Of a stretch of 64,000 bases of DNA, positions 1-9,073 are shown piece after piece. This DNA is from Sulfobacillus acidophilus DSM 10332. GTDB lineage: Bacteria; Bacillota; Sulfobacillia; Sulfobacillales; Sulfobacillaceae. A model generated the notes under the pieces. The model saw only the letters and a program-made list of their open reading frames with translations. It did not search any database and had not been told where the DNA came from. Made by a program: the position numbers and the translations under genes. Every line of letters starts with the position of its first letter. Within the stretch, counting starts at the first letter, position 1. The stretch spans positions 620,001 through 684,000 of the forward strand of contig CP003179.1 of the NCBI GenBank assembly GCA_000237975.1, read 5' to 3'.

Positions 1-2
1 AA

Positions 3-147
3 GCGGCGATAGATGTTGTCCGCCGAAATCGCGGGCCAGCACCCAATAGATGGACGATCCTGAACAACCCATCCTTTGTCAAGGACTTTCACGGCGATGG
101 GAATTATTCCTATTCGTTTGGCATGTTCTGGATTAACACCGGACGGG
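3..147 (+). CDS. 3' fragment of an unidentified gene entering from the left edge
   Basis: An open frame runs from base 3 until the IS3-D terminus begins at about 130-150. The stretch just before the junction (KDFHGDGNYSYSFGMFW) looks like ordinary protein rather than IS sequence. I do not recognise the family. The gene appears to have been cut by IS3-D, because the same frame continues only into antisense transposase sequence. The exact junction is uncertain, since the right inverted repeat of IS3-D was not matched to a second copy. Confidence 0.3.
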
Positions 148-632
148 CGGAATGGGCGGAGCCATCCCCTTCAGGGCCCAAGCATAGAACTGGGCCGGCG
201 GCCAATCCTGTAAACTGCCATGCATCCGTCGTTCGTTGTAAAACGTAATCCATCGGGCAATCGCCTCATAGGCTTCCGCTAGCGTGTGAAACACTTGATT
301 GCCAAGACATTCCGCTTCCAAGACGCTGTGCCAGGACTCAATATGGGCGTTGCGGTTGGGCGTCGCATGGGGGATGCGTTCGTGGACTAATCCCCAGGCC
401 TCGACCCCGGCCGCCCAGACCTGGGCGGTAAATTGGGGGCCATTGTCCGTGCGGATTACCGGGGCCACGCCCGGTGCCCAGTGCGGTTGGCGTTGGGCCA
501 CGGCCCGTTGAAGGGCGCGGAGCGCCTGCTCGGCGGTGCACGTCCAGCCGATATGGTAACTGAGGATCGACCGGTCAAACACATCCATGACGCTGCAGAG
601 ATAGAAAAAGCGATCCTGTCCCGTGACATAAG
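133..632 (-). pseudogene. IS3-D OrfB transposase, 3' exon after the group II intron
   Basis: This encodes the C-terminal half of an IS3-family DDE transposase. The RTDNGPQF motif carries the second Asp and HIESWHSVLEAE carries the catalytic Glu, followed by the usual FYNERRMHGSL tail. The frame starts abruptly at 632, where the group II intron ends. The 5' half of the same gene lies at 6299-6746, ending in WETDLKY. Joining the two halves across the intron gives a DLKYAYVTGQDRFF-type segment that matches the intact relative at 20038-20994 (DITYGYIAGEDRFF). The intron therefore landed inside the transposase gene. Whether splicing can still occur is doubtful because the intron is itself disrupted. 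Confidence 0.85.
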
Positions 633-685
633 GTAGAGTAAGAGACAGGGCGCATCTCCGGGATGTTTCCCTGCCTCTCCTCTCC

Positions 686-719
686 GAACCGGACATGCAC
701 CTCTCGGCGCATCCGGCTC
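686..719 (-). ncRNA. Group II intron domain V
   Basis: Read on the minus strand, this 34-nt segment begins GAGCCGGATGCG, has a GAGA-type loop and ends CATGTCCGGTTC. That is the classic domain V hairpin: paired GAGCCGGATGCG / TGCATGTCCGGTTC arms with the catalytic AGC-type triad region. It sits about 50 nt before the inferred 3' splice site, leaving room for domain VI, and directly downstream of the maturase stop codon at 726, as expected. Confidence 0.9.
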
Positions 720-1645
720 TCCATTTCAGTGTTGCACAGCAATAGCAACATCACGATAGCGCGAAGTGAGAAGAGGTGGTGTCGGGTCATGGGTCAGGAT
801 ATAGGGATTCCGTGGCGGGTTGTGCCAGCGGAATTGGCCCTTGCGACTCGAAGCGAGCCGTCGAAGAGTAACCGTGCCCCATTGGCCATCCGGCCATCGC
901 CCCGTCACCACCCACGTTTTGGCCGCGCCGGGTTGCGGTGCGCGGACATGACGGGCGAGCTCCCGGGCGACGCCGCTTCGGTATTTGCGTGCCATCCAAC
1001 GAGCCAGCTTCCAGAACACGAGGTGGTCGATACGCCGATAGACCATGGCGGTATAATCGGTGTATTGGTAGAAGTTCGCCCAACCTGCCAACTGGTGATT
1101 GAGATGGTCGACCAGTTCAAGGTGATTACGAGAGTAATCCGTCGACAACTCCGCTACTAAGCGGTCGGCCAAGCGTCGATACCGCTCCCATGGAATCTGG
1201 GTGACGGGGCGTTTGCGACCAGCGGGTCCCCGCTTGCGGATGATGCGATAGCCAAGGAACTCGAACCCATCGTCCACATGGGTGATATGGGTTTTCTCCA
1301 TGTTGAGCGTGAGCTTCAACGTGTCTTCAAGAAAATTCCGGCAGGCTAACCGCACCGCTTCCGCGTGTTGGCGGGTTCCTTTGACGATGACCACAAAATC
1401 ATCCGCGTAACGGAAGTACGAGACCGCCGGACGCCATTGGCGCTGCTCGCGCAGCGCAATCGGCCGTTGGCGGGAAATCCCGTCATTCCACTGCCAGCGG
1501 TCGCGTTTGGCTTTCGTGCCACAATACTGCTGCTCCATCCACTGGTCGAACGCATGCAGCATGATATGGGACAGCAGTGGGGACTATAGTGGTCCCCAAA
1601 AACTAGACAATTTGGGAGGCCCTTAAGTGTTACACTGGACACACG

Positions 1646-1939
1646 ATGACGAAACAAAAGCGGTATTCCGCTACCTTCAAGAGCCAAGTGGTGCTCGAAA
1701 TGCTCAAGGAAGAAAAAACCGTTAGCCAGATTGCTGCCGAATACGGCATTCATCCCAGTCAATTGCATCGCTGGAAGCGCCAGGCGCTCGAGAATTTTCC
1801 GCAGTTGTTTACCGAGTCCCAAGTACTCCAACAACAGGCCCAAGCCCACCAACAACAGCTGACCGAGCTGTATGCGGAAATCGGGAAACTGACCACCCAG
1901 GTCGAGTGGCTTAAAAAAAAAATCTGGCCTCGACCCTGA
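1646..1939 (+). CDS. IS3-A OrfA (helix-turn-helix protein)
   Basis: A 97-residue IS3 OrfA. It has an N-terminal helix-turn-helix of the FKSQVVLEML...VSQIAAEYGIHPSQLHRWK type and a C-terminal Gln-rich leucine-zipper-like coiled coil. It ends just after a run of ten A residues (ttaaaaaaaaaatctgg at 1911-1927). OrfB lies in the -1 frame, so the A-run is the probable site of programmed -1 frameshifting to make the OrfAB transposase, as known for the IS3 family. Confidence 0.93.
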   Translation: MTKQKRYSATFKSQVVLEMLKEEKTVSQIAAEYGIHPSQLHRWKRQALENFPQLFTESQVLQQQAQAHQQQLTELYAEIGKLTTQVEWLKKKIWPRP

Positions 1940-1959
1940 CCCGCGATGAACGGATCACC

Positions 1960-2799
1960 TTGCTGGATCGGGGAGTGGATACCCTGCCGTTGACGACGCA
2001 AGCCGCGTTGTTAAGCCTCAACCGCTCGAGCCTCTATTACCGGCCCGTCGGGCCGGATGCCGAGGAGATCGCGCTGAAGCATCGCATCGATGAAATTTAC
2101 ACCGATCGACCGTTTTACGGATCCCGGCGAATAACGGCTCAGTTGAACCGTGAGGGTTACACCGTGAACCGCAAACGCGTGCAGCGCTATATGCGGGAGA
2201 TGGGGATCTGGGGGCTCGCGCCGGGCCCCCAGACCAGCACTCGCCATCCCCAGCACCCGGTGTATCCGTATTTATTGAACGGTGTCACGCCGGCGTACCC
2301 CAATCATGTGTGGGGGATTGACGTGACCTATATCCGGTTGGTACATGGTTGGCTTTACCTGGTGGCCATTATTGATTGGTATTCCCGGTTTGTCGTGGCG
2401 TGGGAGCTCTCCGAAACGTTGGAACTGCCCTTTGTGCTCACGGCCGCGGAGCGGGCGTTGTCCATCGCCACTCCGACCATTTGGAATCATGATCAAGGCA
2501 GCCATTTTACCAGCCCCCAATACACGGCCTTGTTGTTGGCTAAGGAGGTACAAATCAGCATGGACAGTAAAGGGCGAGCGTTGGACAATGTGTTGACGGA
2601 ACGGCTGTGGCGCAGCGTGAAATATGAAGAAGTCTATCTACACGATTACCGTTCACCACGGGAAGCCCGATCAGGCTTGAGCCGATACTTTACGTTCTAT
2701 AACTATCACCGGCTGCATCAATCCTTAGGCTACACGCCACCCGCGGCCTGGTATACGCCCCTCCCGTCCCTCGCCGGGAGTGGGGTTTCCCGGGATTGA
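1960..2799 (+). CDS. IS3-A OrfB (DDE transposase)
   Basis: 279 residues as drawn from a TTG, but translation probably comes by -1 frameshifting from OrfA. An HTH_21-type segment (YTDRPFYGSRRITAQL...NRKRVQRYMRE) precedes the integrase core. The core has DVTYIRL (first Asp), NHDQGSHFTSPQY (second Asp) and DNVLTERLWRSVKYEE (Glu). The C-terminus has the FYNYHRLHQSLGYTPP signature. It looks fully intact. Confidence 0.95.
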   Translation: MLDRGVDTLPLTTQAALLSLNRSSLYYRPVGPDAEEIALKHRIDEIYTDRPFYGSRRITAQLNREGYTVNRKRVQRYMREMGIWGLAPGPQTSTRHPQHPVYPYLLNGVTPAYPNHVWGIDVTYIRLVHGWLYLVAIIDWYSRFVVAWELSETLELPFVLTAAERALSIATPTIWNHDQGSHFTSPQYTALLLAKEVQISMDSKGRALDNVLTERLWRSVKYEEVYLHDYRSPREARSGLSRYFTFYNYHRLHQSLGYTPPAAWYTPLPSLAGSGVSRD

Positions 2800-2828
2800 A
2801 TCCCTCCTAGACAGCCCTACGGGCTGGG

Positions 2829-2875
2829 CCTCCGGTTTGCCGACGGGCTGACAACAGCCCGCGCCAAACCGGAGG
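2829..2875 (+). other. Long nested hairpin downstream of IS3-A orfB
   Basis: CCTCCGGTTTG (2829-2839) pairs with CAAACCGGAGG (2865-2875). Nested inside, CGGGCTG (2844-2850) pairs with CAGCCCG (2855-2861) around an ACAA loop. It lies between the orfB stop and the right inverted repeat and is identical in all four copies. It has no T-run, so it is not a standard terminator. It may block read-through transcription or act in transposition. Confidence 0.75.
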
Positions 2876-3832
2876 GTAATGGTTTCGATGACACTCAAAG
2901 GAAGGAGGCCAGTATCACACTTTAGGGGTCAAAAATCTGTCTTGACAATGGGGTCCACCTTAGACAGGACTCCACCCTGCGGTACCCCTTCATGCGTGGA
3001 GCGAAAGAGCCCGTGATCGATAAGACCGGCTTTAAGCATGCGCCAGAGCACCCGGAGAAATCGGCGGTCCGCAATGCGGCGTTTCACTGCCTTCATGAGG
3101 AGCCGATGATGCACCGTATCGAAGTAACTCGCGAGGTCGCCTTCAATGACCCAGCGTCCCGCGGTGCCTTGGACGGTGTCCGTGAGCGCCAGTTTGACGG
3201 AGCGGACCGCGTGATGCACGCTGCGGCCCGGACGAAACCCGTAGGACATCCAGCGAAAGTCACTTTCCCAGATGGGGTCCATGGCCATTAGCATGGCGCG
3301 TTGAACCACTCGGTCGCGCAGGCAAGGAATCCCGAGCGGGCGTTGCTTCCCGTTGGGTTTGGGAATGTAGATGCGACGCGCCGGGTGGGGCCGATAGGTG
3401 TCGGTGAGCAGTTCCGTACGCAGCCGCTCGAGTTCTTCGGCCTGTTGCGCTTCCCAACGGCGTTTAGTCATCCCATCGGCTCCCGGCGTGTGAGCGCCGG
3501 GGGAGGTGAGGGTCCTTCGAGCCGCTTCTTCAAGCCAGTCGCGATTCGTGATGAGTCGTAGAAGGCGATCAAACCGACGGTTTGGCTCCTCCATGGACCA
3601 CGTGGCCAGTTTGCTCTGCATTTCACTGATTATCAAAGGTCTTCACCTCATTGGGTCAGATCATTTGCGGAGGAAACCACTGAAACTGTCTCCCTTTGCC
3701 ATGTGACCGGCTTTCCCGGTCGCGGACTACTACGGAGACTCCGTCAACAGGTGCGCATCGGGGTACCTACTCCCTTGCCATCGCAACCTGCCTTCCCCAG
3801 TTCATGAGCACAAACGCATTGCATGGGCGAGG

Positions 3833-4996
3833 TGGATGTTAGTCTAAATTGTGGACACCTCGAATTGAGACACGATGGTACACTATTGCTCAATTGAGGT
3901 GAATCCGATGGCCAATCCGTATGATCGAGCGTTTAAAGAACAAGCGGTTCAACTCGTGTTGACCCAACAAAAAAGTGGGGCCCAAGTGGCTCGTGAGCTG
4001 GGCATTCCGAGTCAGACGTTATATGCGTGGGTGGCTGCCTATAAGGCCGACCCGGTCGAACCCTTTGTCGGCAGCGGGCATCTGAAAGCGGAAGACCAAG
4101 CCCTGCGCGATTTGCAGCGACGCATTCGAGATCTCGAAGAGGAGAACGCGATCCTAAAAAAAGCGATGCGCATCTTCACCAACGATCGGACGTCATCGTT
4201 CGGTTCATTCATGAACACCGCTTCCCCTTCTCGATCACGCAGATGTGCCAGATCCTCGATGTCTCGCGAAGCGGGTATGATGCCTGGTGCCATCGTCCAC
4301 CCAGTACCCGGGCGCAAGCCCGGGCCCGGCGGGTCGAACGGATTCGAGCGGTGTTTACGACATCGGGCGAACGGTATGGCAGCCCCAAAATCACCGCTGT
4401 GTTACGGCGGGACGGCGAGCGCATCAGTCAAAAAACGGTGGCGCGGTTGATGCACGACCATCGGCTGCGGTCCCGGGTGGTGCGCAAATATCAGGCCACG
4501 ACCAATTCGCGGCACGCATTCCCCGTACACGAGAATGTGCTGAATCAAACCTTTACCGCGGATCGCCCGCATGCCGTGTGGATGGCAGATATCCCGGACA
4601 TCCCCACCGAGGAAGGATGGCTCTCTTGAGCAAGCCTCGAGGACTTGGTCCACCCGAAAAATTGTGGGATGGGCGGTGGATCGGCGCATGACGCAAGACT
4701 GAGTTCTCCGGGCCTTAGACCGCGCGGTCACGCACAGCCGGCCGCCAGCCGGCGTGCTGCATCACTCGGATCGCGGTAGCCAATATGCCGCGACGGCGTA
4801 CCAAGAGCGCCTTAAGCAATACGGGATGACGGCCAGCATGAGTCGGAAGGGGAATTGCGATGATAATGCCATGATTGAATCCTGGCACAGTCTCCTCAAG
4901 AAGGAGCTGATTTACCTGACGAAATTTCGAAGCCGAGACGAAGCCGAACGGGCGATCTTTGCCTATATCAAGATTTTCTATAATCGGCAGCGGATC
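3833..4996 (+). mobile_element. IS3-B copy 1, truncated at its right end (IS150-like)
   Basis: The left end TGGATGTTAGTC is present at 3833, but the element stops at 4996, where IS3-B copy 2 begins with the same TGGATG end. About 110 bp at the right end, including the last orfB codons and the right repeat, are missing. orfA is open from 3884 (MANPYDR, after a GAGGTG site). orfB has an internal TGA at 4627 and an extra base in the TTGGTCCACC stretch near 4650 compared with copies 2 and 3, so this copy is dead. Confidence 0.85.
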
Positions 4997-5071
4997 TGGA
5001 TGTTAGTCTAAATTGTGGACACCTCGAATTGAGACAAGATGATACAATAATTCTCCATTGAGGTGAATCCG

Positions 5072-5359
5072 ATGGCCAATCAATATGATCGAGCGTTTAA
5101 AGAACAAGCGGTTCAACTCGTGTTAACCCAACAAAAAAGTGGAGCCCAAGTGGCCCGCGAACTGGGCATTCCTAGCAAAACCTTGTATGCCTGGGTCGCC
5201 GCCTACAAAGCCGACCCCGTCGAACCCTTTGTGGGCAGCGGGCATCTGAAAGCGGAGGACCAAGCTCTGCGCGATTTGCCGCGGCGTATTCGGGATCTCG
5301 AAGAGGACAAGGCGATCCGAAAAAAAGCGATGCGCATCTTCACCCACGATCGGAAGTAA
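5072..5359 (+). CDS. IS3-B OrfA
   Basis: 95 residues from the ATG at 5072, placed 6 nt after a GAGGTG ribosome binding site. The helix-turn-helix (FKEQAVQLVLTQQKSGAQVARELGIPSKTLYAWV) is followed by a charged coiled coil (RRIRDLEEDKAIRKKAMRIF). This is the DNA-binding first product of an IS3/IS150-type element. OrfB lies in the -1 frame immediately downstream. Confidence 0.88.
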   Translation: MANQYDRAFKEQAVQLVLTQQKSGAQVARELGIPSKTLYAWVAAYKADPVEPFVGSGHLKAEDQALRDLPRRIRDLEEDKAIRKKAMRIFTHDRK

Positions 5360-6226
5360 TCTTTCAGTTCATTCATGAACACCGCTTCACCTTCTCGATC
5401 ACGCAGAGGTGCCAGATCCTCGACGTTTCGCGAAGCGGGTATGATGCGTGGCGCCATCGCCCTCCCAGTACTCAGGCGCAAATCCGGGCCCGGCGGGTCG
5501 AACGGATTCGAGCGGTGTTTATGGCATCAGGGGAACGCTACGGCAGCCCCAAAATCACCGCCGTGTTACGGCGGGAAGGCGAGCGCATTAGTCAAAAAAC
5601 GGTAGCGCGGTTGATGCACGACCATCGGCTGCGGTCCCGGGTGCTACGCAAATATCAGGCCACGACCAATTCGCGGCACGCATTCCCCGTCCACGAGAAT
5701 GTGCTGAATCAAACCTTTACCGCGGATCGTCCGCATGCCGTGTGGATGGCAGATATCACGTACATCCCCACCGAGGAAGGATGGCTCTCTTGAGCAAGCC
5801 TCGAGGACTTGTACACCCGAAAAAATTGTGGGATGGGCGGTAGATCGGCGCATGACGCAAGACTTAGTTCTCCGGGCCTTAGACCGCGCGGTCACGCACA
5901 GCCGGCCGCCGGCCGGCGTGCTGCATCATTCGGACCGGGGGAGCCAATATGCCGCGACGGCGTACCAAGAGCGCCTTAAGCAATACGGGATGACGGCCAG
6001 CATGAGCCGGAAAGGGAATTGCTATGATAATGCCATGATTGAATCATGGCATAGCCTCTTGAAAAAGGAGCTCATTTACCTGACGAAATTTCGAAGCCGA
6101 GAGGAAGCCGAACGGGCAATCTTTGCCTATATCGAGATTTTCTATAATCGGCAGCGGATCCATGGTGCCCTGGATTATCAGACTCCGGCCGAGGCCGATG
6201 CGGCGTATCATGCGCGACACGGCTAA
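5359..6226 (+). pseudogene. IS3-B OrfB transposase with in-frame TGA
   Basis: The frame opens around the orfA stop and encodes an IS3 transposase: SITQRCQILDVSRSGYDAW (HTH_21), DITYIP (first Asp), HHSDRGSQYAA (second Asp), NAMIESWHSLLKKEL (Glu). It is split by a TGA at 5791-5793 in GWLS*ASLEDLYTRKIVGW. This copy also has six A residues (TGTACACCCGAAAAAATTG) where copy 3 has five, which adds a frameshift. The TGA is present in all three copies in the window. Confidence 0.85.
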
Positions 6227-6298
6227 TGTCTCAATTTCGGGTGTCCATTTTATTGACATAGGTCCAAATCGCCCTCCGCAATTATTCGCTGGGCGTAC

Positions 6299-6746
6299 CG
6301 TACTTCAAGTCCGTCTCCCAGAGCTGGTTGGGGCCGGTGACGACCCGATTGGCCGCTAGCCGGCGGACCGGACGGTCCGCCGCGGCGGGAAAGCGACGGC
6401 CTTGGAGCAGATGCGCTTCGGCCAACACCCGATACACGCTTTTTTTGTTAATGATCACCTGATGCTCTCGCCGCAACCATGTCGTCAACTTCCGGTACCC
6501 ATACGCTGGCCCATCGGAACTGGCGATATACTCGCTCAGCCACTCCAGCACTTGGCCTTCGGCGACCTGGGTACCCTGTTGAGTCCAATAATAGCCGCGC
6601 CGTGGACGCCCGACGGCGGTGAACCGGGGCTGCCGGATGGGCCGTGCTTGGCGCTGACGCCAAGCATAATAGGTGGATCGGGCCACTCCCGCCAATCGAC
6701 ACACCAGGGTCGGTCGGTAGCCTGCGGTAATCCATTTATGGGCTAC
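6299..6746 (-). pseudogene. IS3-D OrfB transposase, 5' exon
   Basis: N-terminal part of an IS3 OrfB: CRLAGVARSTYYAWR (HTH), GPAYGYRKLTTWLRREHQVIINKKSVYRVL (HTH_21), then GPNQLWETDLKY with the first catalytic Asp. It ends at the group II intron 5' boundary. The remainder is at 133-632. It overlaps the end of orfA in a different frame, as is normal for IS3 elements. The exact translation start is not evident and may be by frameshift from orfA. Confidence 0.82.
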
Positions 6747-7054
6747 TTCACACCGCGAGGAGGGACCCGGTCGGCTTTTTTTACAAGGTCTTTCAAAATC
6801 GCGATTTCTAAGTCTTTGTCGCCGAGGATCTCTTTGAGTTGCCGATTTTCGGCTTCGGTTTGAGCGAACGCCGCCCGGAGATCGGCCGTCTCGGGTCGGG
6901 CAGGCCGCCGGGTCGCGGCCCGGACCCAGCGCCGGACTGGGTCGGGGGGCAGGTGGTGTCGCCGGGCGACAGCCGCGGCATTGCGACAGTCTAACGCTTC
7001 TTGAATGCACTGCGCTTTCAACTCCGGGGTCATCCGGGGGCCCTGATCGGTCAT
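6743..7054 (-). CDS. IS3-D OrfA
   Basis: 103 residues from the ATG at 7054 (MTDQGPRM), downstream of a GAGGAGACGAGAG-type purine-rich stretch. It has a helix-turn-helix (NAAAVARRHHLPPDPVRRWVR) and a leucine-zipper region (AFAQTEAENRQLKEILGDKDLEIAILKDLVKK). It is intact, but its partner orfB is interrupted by the intron. Confidence 0.8.
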   Translation of the reverse strand: MTDQGPRMTPELKAQCIQEALDCRNAAAVARRHHLPPDPVRRWVRAATRRPARPETADLRAAFAQTEAENRQLKEILGDKDLEIAILKDLVKKADRVPPRGVK

Positions 7055-7204
7055 CGTGTCTCTCGTCTCCTCTGAAAAATACTGGCCGCATTGGCCGCAT
7101 ACCATATACCGGGGTATCTATCATCCGTACCGCGATATCTCGATCGGTGACGGCGGGCCCTGCGGGAGCGGTCCACCCCCCTTTCCGGTGAAAAATAATC
7201 TTAG

Positions 7205-8443
7205 TTAACTGGCTTCGGGGGTGGCCGGTTCCACCGACACCCGATAGCCCAGGGCTTCGAGCCGCCGAATTTCCCGGCGGACCAGGGCCTGACGATCCCG
7301 CTGATCAAAATAGGTGGCGCCCAAATCTTCGTAGACAGCCCCCGGGATTCGCAGGATCGCATACACCGCGATCAAGATGTGGCGCCCGGTCGCCACAGCC
7401 GCACGTTGCTTACCGCGGCGTCCCGCGAGGCGGTGATACACCGCCCCCAGATAAGTCTTGGTCTTGCCCGCGGCGTGGCCGCTTTGGGTCAAGGCGGCCC
7501 GCAGCGCCTTACTGCCCTTGCGCGTGCGCGTCGGTCGCGCTTTCCCCGCACTTTCGTCCTGTCCGGGGCTGAACCCGGCCCAAGACACCAGGTGAGCGGC
7601 GGACGGAAACCGTTGCATATCGGTCCCGATCTCGGCGATAATGATCTCGGCCGTGCGACGCTCGACCCCGGGAATGGTTTGCAACCGGGTGAGGGCGTCG
7701 TCAAAATTTGCGAGACGGGTGGCGATTTCCTCGGAGAGCGCCGCGATCTGGCGGTCCAAAAAGGCGACATGCTGGAGCTGCACGCGCAGCATCAGGCGCT
7801 GATGGGCCGTCACCAAGCCGGTCAAGGCCTGGATCAGGGTGTCCCGGGAGGCGCGGATCCGGGGATCGGCCAAATCGGCTAAGGCCGCGGGGTCGGTCAC
7901 GCCGTCCGTCAAGGCAGCGAGAATCCGCTGGCCGCTGACGCCCAACACATCGCTGATGACGCTCCCGAGCTTGACATTGGCCCCTTCCAACACCTTTTGG
8001 ATGCGGTTGGCTTCCGTGGCGCGGGCTTGCTGCAGGCTCGTTCGGTAACGCACCAGCTCCCGCAGCTCCCGCTGCGGGCGTGGCGGGATATAGCTGGCCT
8101 TCAACGCGCCGATCCGGAGCAACCCGGCGATCCACTGCGAATCTTGCACGTCGGTCTTCCGCCCGGGCATGCCTTTGATGTGCTGGGGATTCACGACCAT
8201 CACGGCCTCAAAGGGATAGGCTTCCAACAGGTTCACGACCGGCTTCCAATACACGCCGGTTGCTTCCATGGCCACGTGCGTGACCCCACAGGATTGCAGC
8301 CAATCGGCTAACGCCAAGAGATCGGGCGTCAGGGTCCCAAACGACCGCGTCTCGCTGACCGTCGGCGTCAACACCGTGGCCACAATGACCTTCTTGTGGA
8401 CGTCCAACCCGGCGCCATGAGTCACGACAATATCTAAGTCCAT
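7205..8443 (-). CDS. IS110-family DEDD recombinase, intact
   Basis: 412 residues from the ATG at 8443 (MDLDIVV), just behind a GAGGTGAG site. The N-terminal RuvC-like DEDD domain has GLDVHKK (Asp), MEATGVYW (Glu) and GRKTDVQDSQWIA (Asp pair). A central coiled coil follows. The C-terminal Transposase_20 domain has LQTIPGVERRTAEIIIAEIG and FPSAAHLVSWAGFSPGQDESAGK with the candidate catalytic Ser. Length and domain order are complete for the family. IS110 recombinases cut and paste using a bridge RNA; the matching candidate is the structured upstream leader 8453-8650. The element ends are not defined, because there is no second copy in the window. Confidence 0.93.
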   Translation of the reverse strand: MDLDIVVTHGAGLDVHKKVIVATVLTPTVSETRSFGTLTPDLLALADWLQSCGVTHVAMEATGVYWKPVVNLLEAYPFEAVMVVNPQHIKGMPGRKTDVQDSQWIAGLLRIGALKASYIPPRPQRELRELVRYRTSLQQARATEANRIQKVLEGANVKLGSVISDVLGVSGQRILAALTDGVTDPAALADLADPRIRASRDTLIQALTGLVTAHQRLMLRVQLQHVAFLDRQIAALSEEIATRLANFDDALTRLQTIPGVERRTAEIIIAEIGTDMQRFPSAAHLVSWAGFSPGQDESAGKARPTRTRKGSKALRAALTQSGHAAGKTKTYLGAVYHRLAGRRGKQRAAVATGRHILIAVYAILRIPGAVYEDLGATYFDQRDRQALVRREIRRLEALGYRVSVEPATPEAS

Positions 8444-8452
8444 GCGTCTCAC

Positions 8453-8650
8453 CTCAGTTCATCAAATCCTCCGACAGCCTCGGAGCGTCAGAGAACTCTC
8501 CTCTGCGTGCTCACCTATCGTCGGCGCGAGCCGACGGCGGGGCAACAATCGGGGGTGCTCGACGAGGCCGGAATCCGTCTCCTTCGCGAGCTCGCAGCAT
8601 CAGAGGGAAGTCGATCTCGGCCGGAGGTTGTCTTCAGCATAGCGCGATCA
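8453..8650 (-). ncRNA. Candidate IS110 bridge RNA in the non-coding end upstream of the recombinase
   Basis: About 460 nt upstream of the recombinase start holds no gene, and the proximal 200 nt are full of hairpins. CTCCGA/TCGGAG is at 8481-8498, and CGTCGGC-GCGA-GCCGACG (7-bp stem, four-base loop) is at 8519-8536. GC-rich complementary pieces follow near 8590-8620. Known IS110-group elements encode the bridge RNA in exactly this position. Target- and donor-binding loops could not be assigned without the element ends. Confidence 0.5.
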
Positions 8651-8910
8651 CTCCCATTTTTCATTCCCGTGGGTGCCCCGAATCCGGGGCATGGGTGTCT
8701 CCTTCCCAGATTGTCCCATCGTGGTCGGTCAGGTTGTCTCGTCGGGTTCCTGCTCGCTGGAAATTTTTTTCGAGGCGCCAGGGGGCACCGTTTTACCAAT
8801 CTCTGGAGGTTCCATGCGAGTATCCCAGGTTTTTCAATCTCGCTGGGAGATCATACCGACCCTGACTTCATGCACCGACACCTGGATCTTAGGCGGATAG
8901 CCCCACGCCT
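8651..8910. other. Non-coding stretch between the IS110 element and IS3-A copy 2
   Basis: I see no credible gene. A hairpin GTGCCCCGAATCCGGGGCAT lies near 8672-8692. The distal part of the IS110 left end and old host DNA must both be in here. The stretch continues beyond IS3-A copy 2 at 10288, as the CCT duplication shows. Confidence 0.5.
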
Positions 8911-9073
8911 TAAGGTGGACCCCATTGTCAAGACAGATTTTTGACCCCTAAAGTGTGATACTGGCCTCCTTCCTTTGAGTGTCATCGAAACCATTACCCT
9001 CCGGTTTGGCGCGGGCTGTTGTCAGCCCGTCGGCAAACCGGAGGCCCAGCCCGTAGGGCTGTCTAGGAGGGAT

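Larger units (their letters stand above)
1585..2962 (+). mobile_element. IS3-A copy 1 (IS3 family, 1378 bp)
   Basis: The ends TATAGTGGTCCCC and (reverse complement) TAAGGTGGACCCC form imperfect inverted repeats. It is flanked by a 3-bp GAC duplication (1582-1584 and 2963-2965). Four copies occur in the window, virtually identical in sequence: this one, 8911-10287 (minus), 47028-48405 (plus) and 61988-63365 (minus). Each has its own 3-bp duplication. Near-identity suggests recent, active transposition. Confidence 0.97.
726..3636 (-). pseudogene. ltrA: Group II intron reverse transcriptase/maturase, split by IS3-A copy 1
   Basis: The N-terminal half is 2963-3636 and the C-terminal half is 726-1584. 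The N-terminal part has the RT fingers (KPNGKQRPLGIP, YGFRPGRS, EGDLASYFDT); the C-terminal part has the catalytic FRYADDFVV box and the maturase/X domain with the FLGYRI segment. Removing IS3-A (1585-2962) plus one copy of its GAC duplication restores GVPQGGVLSPLLSHIMLHA and one uninterrupted frame of 509 residues. The gene was therefore intact when the IS arrived. A TTG start at 3636 is supported by a GAGGTG ribosome binding site. The protein would have acted in intron splicing and mobility. Confidence 0.9.
4997..6266 (+). mobile_element. IS3-B copy 2, full length (1270 bp)
   Basis: The ends TGGATGTTAGTC and (reverse complement) TGGACCTATGTC, with a further shared TGGACACC block inside, form the inverted repeats. 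Boundaries were fixed by comparison with copy 3 at 35132-36400. It is directly abutted by truncated copy 1, so no own target duplication is visible. Together the two copies replace part of the group II intron. Confidence 0.92.
633..6298 (-). mobile_element. Group II intron (copy 1) inside IS3-D, interrupted by three IS insertions
   Basis: Minus-strand order: 5' end at 6298, starting GTACGCCCAG (compare the usual GUGYG start); a short remnant 6267-6298; IS3-B copies; intron body 2963-3832; IS3-A copy 1; and the 3' part 633-1584. It ends with a domain V and a ...CTTACTCTAC 3' end. The intron body shares about 190 nt of leader and most of the reverse transcriptase gene with intron copy 2 at 24.5-25.6 kb. 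A few hundred nt of domain I next to the IS3-B insertions may be missing. Exon assignment rests on protein homology of the host transposase; the first nucleotides of the intron are less certain than the 3' end. Confidence 0.75.

Noticed and set aside
726-3636. Reverse transcriptase as part of a retron, DGR or defence system
   Set aside because: A clear group II intron domain V follows the gene, and the protein has the maturase domain; both RT copies are intron-type.
5791-5793. TGA in IS3-B as a selenocysteine or recoded tryptophan codon
   Set aside because: No SECIS-like structure is evident, other genes in the window use TGA as a normal stop, and conserved IS3 transposases have no Cys or Sec at this position.
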